Below, piece after piece: positions 1 to 9,999 of a stretch of DNA of 64,000 nucleotides. The position numbers and the translations under genes are program-made. The notes under the pieces were generated by a model. It had not been told where the DNA came from, made no database searches, and saw only the letters and a list, made by a program, of their open reading frames with translations. Source of the DNA: Doris montereyensis. Taxonomy: Eukaryota > Mollusca > Gastropoda > Nudibranchia > Dorididae. Where the stretch lies: assembly GCA_037039925.1 (NCBI GenBank), contig JAXRKP010000059.1:245333-309332 (forward strand), given 5' to 3'. Positions within the stretch are counted from its first letter, which is position 1, and every line of letters begins with the position of its first letter.

Positions 1-420
1 ATATAACAGGGCATTGTAAGATTGCTTTTAAGTATTCAAGCGAGGTTTTTTTGTGTTTAGTTTGGTTGTCTAGCGGATGGTGTGGTCATGGAAGTCAATG
101 CAGCCGTTGGCATGCTGGCCTAGGGGTACTGAGTTTAAATCCTGATCAGGAGGGAAATTAATTTATATTTGAGTGAGCGAGATTATGGAGGTTTAGGTGC
201 TATTTACCTGGTGGACGTAGAGGACAATGGTATAGTGTTCTGAATCCTAACAATAGAAAGGTTATCAAATTTTCGCGTTTCTTTTCTCTGTGATCGTGAA
301 ATGGACTGTGTGACCACAGTTGTCAAGACAGAACATCTTCTGTCCTTGTACTGTCTCTGTTCTACCTATTAGGCCGTTAAACTCAACTTCCTATCTCCTC
401 TTAAATAGTTACCGGTCTAC
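1..420. other. Unassigned non-coding DNA
   Basis: No recognisable gene. Around positions 60-170 there is a stretch with weak resemblance to a tRNA-derived SINE head, with a degenerate B-box-like GAGTTTAAATCCTG near 128, but it is too decayed to call. Confidence 0.4.
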
Positions 421-423
421 TGC

Positions 424-718
424 AGTATCATTTTTTATCATATTAGGTAATTTTACGGTTTGGCGTAAACTAAAATGGGTCAGATTTGTGCTCGTTGTCG
501 GTATCGGCTTAGAGCAAGGAGGTTATAAATAGCTCTATATAACCTATATATTATAACCTCCTTGGCTTAGAGTTACATTTAGAGGTGAGAATGAAGAAAT
601 CCATCCACAACTCTCACCTGTAAGTGTAGCTCTAAGGCGATACCGACAACGAGTACGAATCTGACCGACTTAGTATACGCCGCTAAACCGTAAAATTACC
701 TAATTTTTTAGTATCATA
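424..718. mobile_element. Foldback MITE with ~90-bp inverted arms and two internal hairpins
   Basis: Positions 424-515 and 629-718 are imperfect inverted repeats of each other. Both arms carry the blocks AGGTAATTTTACGG and CTCGTTGTCGGTATCG and differ by scattered substitutions and small indels. Two more hairpins sit between the arms. AAGGAGGTTATAA at 516-528 pairs with its complement at 551-563, and CTTAGAGTTACATTT near 565 pairs with the complementary stretch ending near 634. There is no coding capacity. This is the architecture of a non-autonomous foldback or MITE-type DNA element. The superfamily is not determinable because no target-site duplication is clear. Confidence 0.7.
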
Positions 719-759
719 TCTTACTGTTTTATTATTATTATTCACGCCATCATGCAAGC

Positions 760-978
760 GTTAAATGCCTATCTTGTATTTCTTCTCAGGTGAATCCGAC
801 GTCTGATGTGAGGATGGGGAGGTCAAACATTCTGATTAGGATGGGAGATAAAACCGCAATCAGGAGCAAATTGATAGTTTTATATGATTGTAATGCATTG
901 AAGATTCTTGTCTACTTTGTCCACTACCAAATTTATTTCAAACACTGCAAATGTACACAAATTCCAACCACTTTCTCC

Positions 979-1016
<38 letters not shown>

Positions 1017-3440
1017 GCGCGCGTGCGCATGCACAAAAAACACACACACAGACAAACCTCTCGCAAAGATAGGCCTTGTTACCAACACAATGTCAAACAC
1101 AGCAGGTTCTGTACATTATAGCCAATTTTACTTCCTATGGGCAACGTCTTTTGGGGATATTTTTCATAGGAGATTACATTGTTTCATGTTCAAAGTATAG
1201 CCATATGCTTTCGTTCAATTTCAACATACAATTTGTTTAAAATCCTTCGTAAAAACTTAAATGTCACGGACAATTAAAAAAACCCCCATCCCACATAAAC
1301 AAGGGTATACAATAAATAGCGAGTTTTAGAAGAGTTTACTGTCTCTTTCGTGGCATCCTCGCTATCAACACAACCGTATACATAAGTCCAATATGAAATT
1401 AGATCTACATATAATTACTTTATTGTAACACTTCGTTTAATGCTGACAAATAGTTATTACTTACAGCTGAAAAATAAAAGCAAATTAGTCTGAATCTCAA
1501 GAAGACGAGGATGGAAACGAAGAAAAGGAGTCTGTTACTTTCAAAAGAATATTTGACTTTGCTTTTTAACAACGACATGAAAGGCAAACTTATACTGTAA
1601 ACCATGTACAATTAGATGTGTTTGCATCACTTCATTTTTTGCACATGCTCTGAAGAAAACTAATTTGTGTTGAACTAAAAAATATATGAGAAAAACAAGA
1701 GTATATTTCGATATGAGCTTTTTAAACAATGCACAATATGTGAACTTGATATGATATTACCGAGACAAAAACACAACTCAACAACGTTGCTTACATGAAG
1801 TGAAATAAATGCTTACATAGTTTGTGACCGTAAAGTATAGTCATCCTCGTTTCTTGAGCGAGAAGAACGTGGATAATGTAAAGTTAAGGTTCAGTGGCCT
1901 ATCAGAATGGCGACTGCCTCAAAATCCCTTTGAAGTACAACGTAGATAGACCAAAGAGTTGGAAACAATAGATTACATGTAGTTGACGAATACAGGTATT
2001 GATGTTCAATTTTTCGATTCAGATTCTGGCTAGAATTCGTTTGAATTAGGCAGTGAGCGATTGGTTTATTTCATGCAAAATGTAAGACTGAGCTTGTTAA
2101 TGATTAAAATGAAGAGCGTTGATGATATTTTTTATTTTGTTCTGATTACTTTTTGTTTGTAGCAGTCGTTGTGTGGTCGCTATTCCGATAAGCTCCATTA
2201 GGTTCATGTGCTCTTCGTGCGTGAGCACACGGGACTCTCTGCTATTGGCAATTCCTCTTCATTTCCACCAACTGAGGCCTGGCAGTCCTCCATATGCAGT
2301 AATAAAGTCCACATGATAATCGCCCAACTGTATCCTATCAAACACCTAACGAACTCGATGTAGATCCTACACGAGGCAACAGGTGGACAGTTCATAGGCA
2401 TGTAGGTATTAAAGCTTTAGAAATATTGATAACATGTAATAACAACAGCATTTGAAAGCATTTTACAGTGTCTGGCATGCATCACTGCCCCCAGTGATTT
2501 GACTGGAAAGGTAGTTAGTCACTAGCGAACCTTGGTAGTTGACTATATTCAAACTGGTACTGTATTGTAGTCGACATGCAAATAGTTCTGTTCATGAAAT
2601 AAATATTGTGCGACCAGCTTACTTTAAGAGTTTAGAGGGATGCATTAAAACAATGTGTTTTATTTCAATCACTTTTTTTGTTGTATCTACGAAGTTTTGA
2701 CATACATCTTACAGATCTCATTGATGGCAAGGCAGTCAAATTTTAGATTCATAGCAGGTTTCTGTCATGCTGTAAAAGACCATACTATAATACTAGAAGA
2801 AAGATCGACCGTGCAAAGAACATAAAGGCCTACTTAAATGTGACCTCCATAAACTCTACAAACTATTATAAAAAGTACAGAATTTCTATCTAGATCTAAG
2901 GGTGAAGGTGGACATCATGAAAAACGCTTTAAAAATAATTATATCTACGTAGATATGATATTTGGTTATTAAATCCAAACACGTTAAACTAAGAAAACGG
3001 ATGCACCGCGGAATAGCGACCTTAATCTCCCCCCTCCTTTGATCTTAGGTCTTTGACCTGAAATCTCTGAATAGCGACTACCACTCTGCGTTTGCCGCTT
3101 TGTTGACGCCGCGGAATAGTGACTGAATACCGGTATCGAACTATTTTTCAAGTGTATCGATGCTACCATGTTTTTTGTTTTTTATTAGCTACGTGCCGCC
3201 ATTTCCCCTCTGCGTTGTAAGCTTGGGACTTGTGACTACAATATATCATTGGCACATAAATGGAATCAAGTCAGGCCGCATTAGAAATGACGTTTGTTGA
3301 TTATTAAAGGTGCTTTTATAATATTACAACCACGTGAATGACACGTTCAAAGTTATTTACATGTTTACCGGGAGCATTTTCTTCGCGGGCATTTGTTGTG
3401 TTACGAGAGTCAATAGTTAAATATCGAGAATGAAATAGAA
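760..3440. other. Non-coding DNA with no recognised gene
   Basis: AT-rich sequence with only short chance open frames. It contains a (CA)n tract near 984-1012 followed by a CG/CA-mixed tract. Around 3,003-3,130 a short motif (CCGCGGAATAGCGAC or close variants) occurs about three times. Nothing resembles a known protein domain. Confidence 0.5.
984..1058. repeat. (CA)n microsatellite with degenerate tail
   Basis: A run of about 14 CA dinucleotides is followed by a mixed ACGCGCGCG / CACACA tract. It is purely a simple repeat. The open frame across it on the + strand encodes a TH run and is an artefact. Confidence 0.9.
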
Positions 3441-3449
3441 GTAGAAGGA

Positions 3450-3800
3450 ATAATAGTGTCACCTTAAAATATTTACAACTTATTCAAAGTAATTTGCTTG
3501 AGCTTGTAGGCAAATTTATATCCGCCTGAACCAAGAGTCAAAGCAGTTCTGACACATTTCCGAGGGTATGGCTGAAATGGCATCGTCAAATGCCTTTACA
3601 ACGTCTTTGCGATTCTAAAAGGCGATTGCACAGAGTTTGTCTTTGACATATGGGAACAAAAAGATAGTATTAGGGTGCTAGGTCGGAAGAACATGGCAAA
3701 TGGGTAAGAATTCGAATGTTGTTTTGGTCACAATGACTCTACTGTATGAGCATGTCACAGCGACATAACAAACCCCTTATGCCCGCCTTTGGACGGCGTT
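3450..3800 (-). pseudogene. Mariner-family transposase, C-terminal fragment (decayed)
   Basis: Read on the minus strand this stretch resembles the end of a mariner (Tc1/mariner superfamily) transposase. A damaged SDLAP-like block is followed by FLFPYVKDKLC, then DVVKAFDDAISAIP, then a FDSWFRR-like segment and a stop. These match the catalytic-third-aspartate region and C-terminus of the family in order. Stops and frame changes make it non-functional. The N-terminal part lies at about 4,500-5,030 on the same strand, and a LINE 3' end sits between them, so this is the downstream half of an interrupted element. Confidence 0.65.
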
Positions 3801-3850
3801 GTCTCCACTTCTCTAAAACTATTGGTTTACAGTGGTTTACGTACCAATCT

Positions 3851-3981
3851 GAAAGAAAGAACGAAAGAAAAGGAATTATTTATACAGCGCCGATATCCAC
3901 AAAGAAGTGCTCAATGGCGCTTTACATTTCAACAAAGTATACAATGAAACCTCATGTAATGTTACATGTAACTTATAACAT

Positions 3982-4020
<39 letters not shown>

Positions 4021-4480
4021 AATGTTTATATGCTATAATCTAAAATACAATTATTGTAGGCAAACATTTCATTGGTAGGCTATACTAAAAAGTTCAGTTT
4101 TCAATTTGCTTTTGAAGGCCGAAAGACTGGGACTAGTTCTTGTTTCCAGAGAAACAGAGTTCCAAATGTGAGGAGCCGAAAATTGGATAGCACGGGCAGA
4201 AAACGACGATTTGAACATCTTTCGTTGAAGTTGTTCGTGATGGAACAAACGAAGAGGTCGAGAAGATTTATAAACGGTGATCAAGGATTGAAGATAGTCG
4301 GGGGCCATATCATTGAAACATTTGTAGACCGGACAGGCAATTTTGAATTGAATTCTAAAATTAATTTACAGCCAATGAAGAAACTTCAGGACGGGTGTGA
4401 CATGTTCCCTTGCTTTTATTCTAGTTATTATCCTTGTTGCTCTATTTTGGACTTTCTGTAATCGCTGGTAGTGCACTTAG
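3851..4480 (-). mobile_element. CR1/L2-like LINE 3' end inserted in the mariner copy
   Basis: The minus-strand open frame near 4,069-4,308 reads as the C-terminal tail of a CR1/L2-type reverse transcriptase ORF. It contains LRLFHHEQL, an RAIQFSAPHIWNSV segment and SLSAFKSKLKTELF, which is the typical 'APxLWNSLP...SLxxFKxxLKTxLF' ending. Downstream on the minus strand are a (CA)n tract and a 3' UTR with the GCGCCATTGAGCACTT block, ending in a GAAAGAAAGAACGAAAG tail near 3,851-3,870. It is 5'-truncated, as is usual for LINE insertions. Confidence 0.7.
3985..4018. repeat. (CA)n microsatellite
   Basis: About 17 uninterrupted CA units within the LINE 3' region. Confidence 0.9.
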
Positions 4481-4489
4481 GTGACCGTA

Positions 4490-5034
4490 CAAAAGTGAGT
4501 TGCAATAATCAAAACTGTGCGCCTTTATTGGAGGGATGCCGTGGCAATGTGATCTTTTCAGTTGAAAAGCTGGCCACCATTTCCTTTCCGACGCTTCGGG
4601 ATCTTTTGACTTTCAGATGAGGTGTCTCACCTGGAATAAGCCATACTCTAGGTTGGCGTTTCATTTCAGGGTCACACATACAAACCCATGCTTCATCAAC
4701 AGGCACCATGTTTTCAATGTTTCTAGATCGATCTTTGTCAAATCACAGAAGAACAGTGGAGAAAAATGCAACCCTTTGTTGTTTTTGTTCATCGGTGACT
4801 TGGACATAGTACCGTACCCAGCAAACTGACACCATGTGGACATATAGGCATTTATGCAGTATATTCCAGACACTAGGGGATGAAATGCCCAAGAAATACT
4901 CTATCTCATGATATATATGCTATTCGTGCATCATTCTCGATCATGAATTGTGTGGCAGATACTGACTTTTTAATAACAGCACTCAGAGGACTGTCTTCAC
5001 TGTTATCGTTTTTTAGGGATCGTCGACCTCTTAT
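4490..5034 (-). pseudogene. Mariner-family transposase, N-terminal and central fragment (decayed)
   Basis: On the minus strand the translation, across several frame changes, gives a helix-turn-helix-like segment (YHEIEYFLGISS). A VPHQ-like linker, EQKQQRVAF-like residues and then VDEAWVCMCDPEMKRQ with WLIPGE and KVKRSRSVGKEM follow. This is the block around the second catalytic Asp (normally TGDETWV) in mariner transposases, and the aspartate of the D-E-A-W motif is still present. The copy is broken by stops. Its C-terminal third is found at 3,450-3,800 beyond an inserted LINE tail. Confidence 0.75.
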
Positions 5035-7872
5035 CCAAGTCTTTCTCCAGGTACCATGTCCTGACATTTTCTGTTTCTTATGTGAACGTTAAATTTCTTT
5101 GCTTTAGTGCCTCTTTTATATCTTCGTCCTACTTTTTTCGAGGTCTACCTTTTTGTCTTTTTCTTTGGGTCTTATCATTATATACTGATCTAGTTGTTCT
5201 CTTTTCATTCATTTTGTTTACATACCTAAACTGTCTTAGTGGATTTCTTTCTTTTTGTTTTTATGCCATCTGCTTTGATTTGATCTCTTATTGTTGTGTT
5301 TCTGATTTTGTCTCTTTTAGTTTTCCTTCTGATATAATTAATTTCAGATGCCTGTACTCTATTGAATCCTTTACTGTCTAAGGTCCCGGTTTCACTGTCA
5401 TAGAGGAGAGTAGGACAATAAACTGGGTTGTATACCGCCATTTTGGTTTTTGTAGACAATTCTTGTTTACCAACAAATGCCTTTCCTAGATGGTTATATA
5501 ATATCATTAGCCTTTTGGATTCTCTGGCTGGTTTCTACTTTTAGTTTTCCCTATAAGTTAATCGGTGCTTCTAGCTAATTGTTTTTTTTTAATTGTTTGA
5601 TTTTTTCTCTGTCTGGTCTAAGGTTTTGTGTTTTAGTTCCCTAGTTACTAGCATTGTTTTTTGTTTTCTTTGCATTTATTTTCCTTCCACTTTTATTTAA
5701 TTCATTGTTCAGCATGTTGCTATTTTAGTGAAGGTAACTTTCTGATTTTCTAAATAGAGCTAAATCATCAGCAAATGAAAGCATTGATAGATTTAACGGT
5801 TTGAATTTGCACATACCTTCATTCATATTCTTCATTTTTGATTATACTTTTGCAACTGAATTCATAAATGGGATAAGCAAAACTGCTCTTACATGTTGGT
5901 TTATTGTACAAAAACGTTTAATAGCTTCTATCAAATGTTGTTCTACATTGTATTCTGTCGTTCTACATTGTGTTCTGTCGTTGTTTTATTATTGTATTCT
6001 GTCGTTGTTTTATATTGTATTCTGTCATTGTTCTACATTGTATTCTGTCGTTGTTCTACATTGCATTCTGTCGTTGTAGTTTTCTACATATTGTGTTCTG
6101 TCGTTGTTCTACATTGTGTTCTGTCGTTGTTTTATTGTGTTCTGTCGTTGTTCTACATTGTATTCTGTCGTTGGTTTATATTGTATTCTATCGTTGTTCT
6201 ATATTGTTTTCTGTCGTTGTTCTACATTGTGTTCTGTCTTTGTTTGATATTGTGTTCTGTCGTTGTTCTACTACATTGTGTTCTGTCGTTGTTCTACATT
6301 GTGTTCTGTCGTTGTTTTATATTGTGTTCTGTGGCTGTTTTATATTGTGTTCTGTCGTTGTTTTATATTGTGTTCTGTCATTGTTCTACATTGTGTTCTG
6401 TCGTTGTTTTAAATTGTGTTCTGTCGTTGTTCTACATTGTGTTCTGTCGTTGTTCTACATTGTATTCTTTCGTTGTTCTACATTGTATTCTGTTGTTGTT
6501 TTATATTGTGTTCTTTCGTTGTTCTACATTGTATTATGTCGTTGTTCTACATTGTATTCTTTCGTTTTTGTACATTGTATTCTGTCGGTGTTCTACATTG
6601 CGTTCTGTCGTTGTTCTACATTTTATTTTGTCGTTGTTCTACATTGTGTTCTGTCGTTGTTCTACATTGTACTATGTTGTTGTTCTACATTGTATTCTGT
6701 CGTTGTTCTACACCTTATTCTGTCGTTGTTCTACATTGTGTTATGTCGTTGGTCTGCATTGTGTTCTGTCGTTGTTCTACATTGTATTCTGTCGTTGTTC
6801 TACATTGTGTTCTGTCGTTGTTCTACATTGTACTATGTTGTTGTTCTACATTGTATTCTGTCGTTGTTCTACATTGTATTCTGTCGTTTTTCTACATTGT
6901 GTTATGTCGTTGTTATGCATTATGTTCTGTCGTTTTTCTACATTGTGTTCTGTCGTTGTTCTACATTTGTATTCGTTGTACATTGTGTCATTGTTCTACA
7001 TTGTGTTCATGTCGTTGTTCTACATTGTGTCATTCTGTCGTTGTTCTACATTTGTCATATTCTGTCATATCGTTGTTCTACATTGTGTCATATCGTCGTT
7101 GTCATATGCATTATTGTTCTGTCGTTGTTCTACATTGTGTCATATCGTTGTTCTACATTGTGTCATATCGTTGTTCTACATTGTGTCATATCGTTGTTCT
7201 ACATTGTGTCATGTCGTTGTTCTACATTGTGTCATATCGTTGTTCTACATTGTGTCATATCGTTGTTCTACATTGTGTCATATCGTTGTTCTACACATTG
7301 TGTCATATCGTTTTTCTACATTGTGTCATATCGTTGTTCTACATTGTGTTCTATCGTTGTTCTACATTGTGTCATATCGTTGTTCTGCATTGTGTCATCG
7401 TCGTTCTACACTGTGTCATATCGTCGTCTACATTGTGTCATATCGTTGTTCTATATTGTGTCATGTCGTTGTTCTACATTGTGTCATATCGTTGTTCTGC
7501 ATTGTGTTCTGTCGTTGTTCTGCATTGTGTTGTGTCGTTGTTCTGCATTGTGTTCTGTCGTTGTTCTGCATTGTGTTCTGTCGTTGTTCTACATTGTGTT
7601 CTGTCGTTGTTCTGCATTGTGTTCTGTCGTTGTTCTACATTGTGTCATGTCATTATTCTACATTGTGTTCTGTCGTTGTTCTACATTGTGTCATGTCATT
7701 GTTCTACATTGTGTTCTGTCGTTGTTCTACATTGCGTTCTATTAAAGAATGCCATAGTGCATCTCTCCTCCGGGTGTCAAACGCCTGTTGTAATGAATAA
7801 AACAGAGGTGTAAGTCAATATTTCTTTCAAGGAATTATTCTATTGTTTGTCTTATTGTAAACATGTGGTCCT
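5035..7872 (-). mobile_element. RTE-like LINE, copy 1, containing an expanded minisatellite
   Basis: Nucleotide and translated similarity to the other RTE-like copies in this window (25.5, 39.6, 49.1-53.3 and 62.5 kb) is clear on both sides of the 23-bp array. Left of it, reading the minus strand, are the C-terminal part (LLYDSETGTLDSK, KTKRDKIRNTTIRDQ) and the FADD/KTKTMLVTRE regions. Right of it, at 7,745-7,872, are the blocks that encode the RT region just upstream of the HSLKEHNVEQNL segment. The element is truncated at both ends and has many stops. The 23-bp repeat at 5,938-7,745 occupies the RT position that encodes NVEQN in intact copies. Confidence 0.85.
5938..7745. repeat. 23-bp minisatellite (~78 copies) inside a LINE
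   Basis: The unit is GTCGTTGTTCTACATTGTG plus TTCT, 23 bp long. A variant in which TTCTGTC becomes TCATATC predominates at about 6,960-7,500. Because 23 is not a multiple of three and the unit has no stop in any + frame, all three + frames stay open for 465-635 codons. Each gives the same cyclic 23-residue Val/Leu/Cys/Phe-rich peptide. These open frames are repeat artefacts, not genes. The repeat seed, CTCTACATTGTGTTCTTTTA, is present as a single copy in other LINE copies (for example near 25,753). Confidence 0.95.
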
Positions 7873-8430
7873 TAAGTTAATAAACAAGAAAGTAATTTAG
7901 AAAATAATTGGTTAACATGGGAACTGCCTGACGCTTGCAGCTAATACATGTAGATGTACTTATAAACAAGCCAAAATGCGATTTTACCTAGTGTCTTTAT
8001 TTCTCAACCTGTTGTAAGGCACATATTCTTCTAAAAGTGCCTTTTGACCTTTAAATCGATGACATTTTTTTATGATAACTAATTAATCAAATAACGTTTA
8101 CATTGTTCCGTTGACAACATAGGCTTCCTTTCCTCTTTTCCCCAATCTAATCTAAGGAGGTTGTTGTGATAATATTTTCGTATCAAGCAAAAAGCTTCAA
8201 GGATCTCAGCCGTCTTGGATTTCGATACATGTTATTATTTTTTGTTACGTATTACTGTGTTACGATCACAAGCTCTCCGTCGACTAGCAGAGCGGCAACG
8301 TCAACGACAGATACTATAAACCTGCATCCACACACAATGTATTCTGTGTTAACATCTACGTTATTGACAAAACTATCTATATAGATCTAAATCTATAACT
8401 ATAACGTTCAAATTTTCACAAAAATGAAAT
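7873..8430. other. Non-coding spacer
   Basis: AT-rich sequence with no recognisable gene. A 72-codon open frame at 8,166-8,384 has no similarity that I recognise. Confidence 0.4.
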
Positions 8431-8439
8431 TTTACAACA

Positions 8440-9685
8440 CAACATTTTTATGTCACCTCTACCTGTGTACCGTCCAACAGTTCAAACCAAGCCACTTCGT
8501 CGTCCCACCACTATCAAAGGTATATCTACTCACATAAGTCAACGAGACCAACACCTGTCGGTTTTCTATTCTAACTGCCAGTTATACTAAAACAAAACTG
8601 ATCTCATTTATGAGCAGGTGATTGAAAACAATAATATTGACATTTTATTTTTTGACAAAAAAATTGCTCAAACCGAACGGTGACGAGCCCACGAAGGTCC
8701 CACCTGGCCCACACATCCAAATCGTTTACCCACCTGTATAGTAATGGAGGTGGTATTCCATTATCATTAAAGAGTATCTCATACTATACATTACATACGA
8801 GTACGAGCCATGTAAGCGGTTTGACATCCTGTAAGGCGCTCACTTAAAACTCTGCCTTCCAAACACAGCACCACACAATGCCGTTTGCATTTAAAACTCT
8901 GCCTTCCAAACACAGCACCACACAATGCCGTTTGCATTTAAAACTCTGCCTTCCAAACACAGCACCACACAATGCCGTTTGCATTTAAAACTCTGCCTTC
9001 CAAACATAGCACCACACAATGCCGTTTGCATTTAAAACTGCCTTCCAAACATAGCACCACACAATGCCGTTTGCATTTAAAACTCTGCCTTCCAAACACA
9101 GCACCACACAATGCCGTTTGCATTTAAAACTCTGCCTTCCACACACAACACCACACAATGCCGTTTGCATTTAAAACTCTGCCTTCCAAACACAGCACCA
9201 CACATTCCGTTTGCATTTAAACTCTGCCTTCCAAACACAGCACCACACAATTCCGTTTGCATTTAAAACTCTGCCTTCCAAACACAGCACCACACAATGC
9301 CGTTTGCATTTAAAACTCTGCCTTCCAAACACAGCACCACACAATGCCGTTTGCATTTAAAACTCTGCCTTCCAAACACAGCACACACAATTCCGTTTGC
9401 ATTTTAAAACTCTGCCTTCCAAACACAGCATGCCGTTTGCATTTAAAACTCTGCCTTCCACACACAGCACCACACAATGCCGTTTGCATTTAAAACTCTG
9501 CCTTCCAAACACAGCACCATACAATGCCGTTTGCACTTAAAACGCCTCTGTCCTGTAGTCCTTGGAGATTTCAATTTCCACTACGACTATGTAAAAGCAA
9601 CGGCAAAACTTTGTGACATATTTTTCAACATGACATAAACCAGTTTATCTCCATTCCAACCCACAATGCAGGTCATGGGTCATTG
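8440..9685 (+). mobile_element. CR1-like LINE endonuclease-domain fragment, interrupted by a minisatellite
   Basis: Left of the 47-bp array the + strand reads MSPLPVYRP..., then NNNIDILFF, LKPNGDEPTKV and a damaged GGGI block, and YEYEP. Right of the array it continues PVVLGDFNFHYD...KATAKLCDIFFNM and then a THNAGH-like stretch. Together these follow the order of the apurinic-type endonuclease domain of CR1/L2-like LINEs, with the LGDFN catalytic block present. Stops and indels make it a relic. The tandem array sits where the SLPNTA-like segment of the domain would be. Confidence 0.65.
8840..9543. repeat. 47-bp minisatellite (~15 copies)
   Basis: The unit contains CTCTGCCTTCCAAACACAGC, then ACCACACAATGCCGTTTGCATTTAAAA, with few variants (CACACACA, ATTCCG, deletion of CACA). 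Spacing between CCGTTTGCA occurrences is 47 bp. Repeated minus-strand open frames of about 61 codons with the same peptide (MQTALCGAVFGRQSF) are artefacts of the array. Confidence 0.95.
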
Positions 9686-9689
9686 TGAA

Positions 9690-9990
9690 GAATGAATTCC
9701 TGCAATGCACTTGGATACTGGGGGCATGTTGGCATCAATGGAAATGAAAGTGCCAACATGTCGGCAAAAGAGGCACAGGAGGCACAAGAGGCACGCTCCA
9801 AAGATGTCAGCCCTGGTGCTTTACTTGATTGTGAGGATTTGAAAGTTTTAGTGAATTGTTATATTAGCAAAACCTGGCAGGAGGAGGGACATGCTTCATG
9901 AAATGGTCTAAAAAAAAGGAAGAAAGGCCAAATGTAAAAGTAAGAAATAGAAAAGAAGAGAGTGTTTTAAGGCTTACTCTTTCCATTGTC
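9690..9990 (+). mobile_element. LINE RNase H domain fragment
   Basis: The + strand encodes YWGHVGINGNESANMSAKEA, which matches the C-terminal RNase H motif of RNase H-bearing LINEs of the I/Jockey type (WxxGHxGIxGNExADxLAKEA). Only the last third of the domain remains, followed by a TWQEE-like segment. A matching downstream piece appears at 12,885-13,107, suggesting that the intervening LINE inserted into it. Confidence 0.6.
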
Positions 9991-9999
9991 CTATTTTTA

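Noticed and set aside
5893..7813. Three overlapping + strand open frames of 465-635 codons
   Set aside because: They are produced by a stop-free 23-bp tandem repeat read in three phases; the peptide is cyclic and the surrounding sequence is a dead LINE.
8840..9543. CRISPR-like appearance of regular repeats
   Set aside because: Units are contiguous with no unique spacers, and the genome is eukaryotic; it is a minisatellite.
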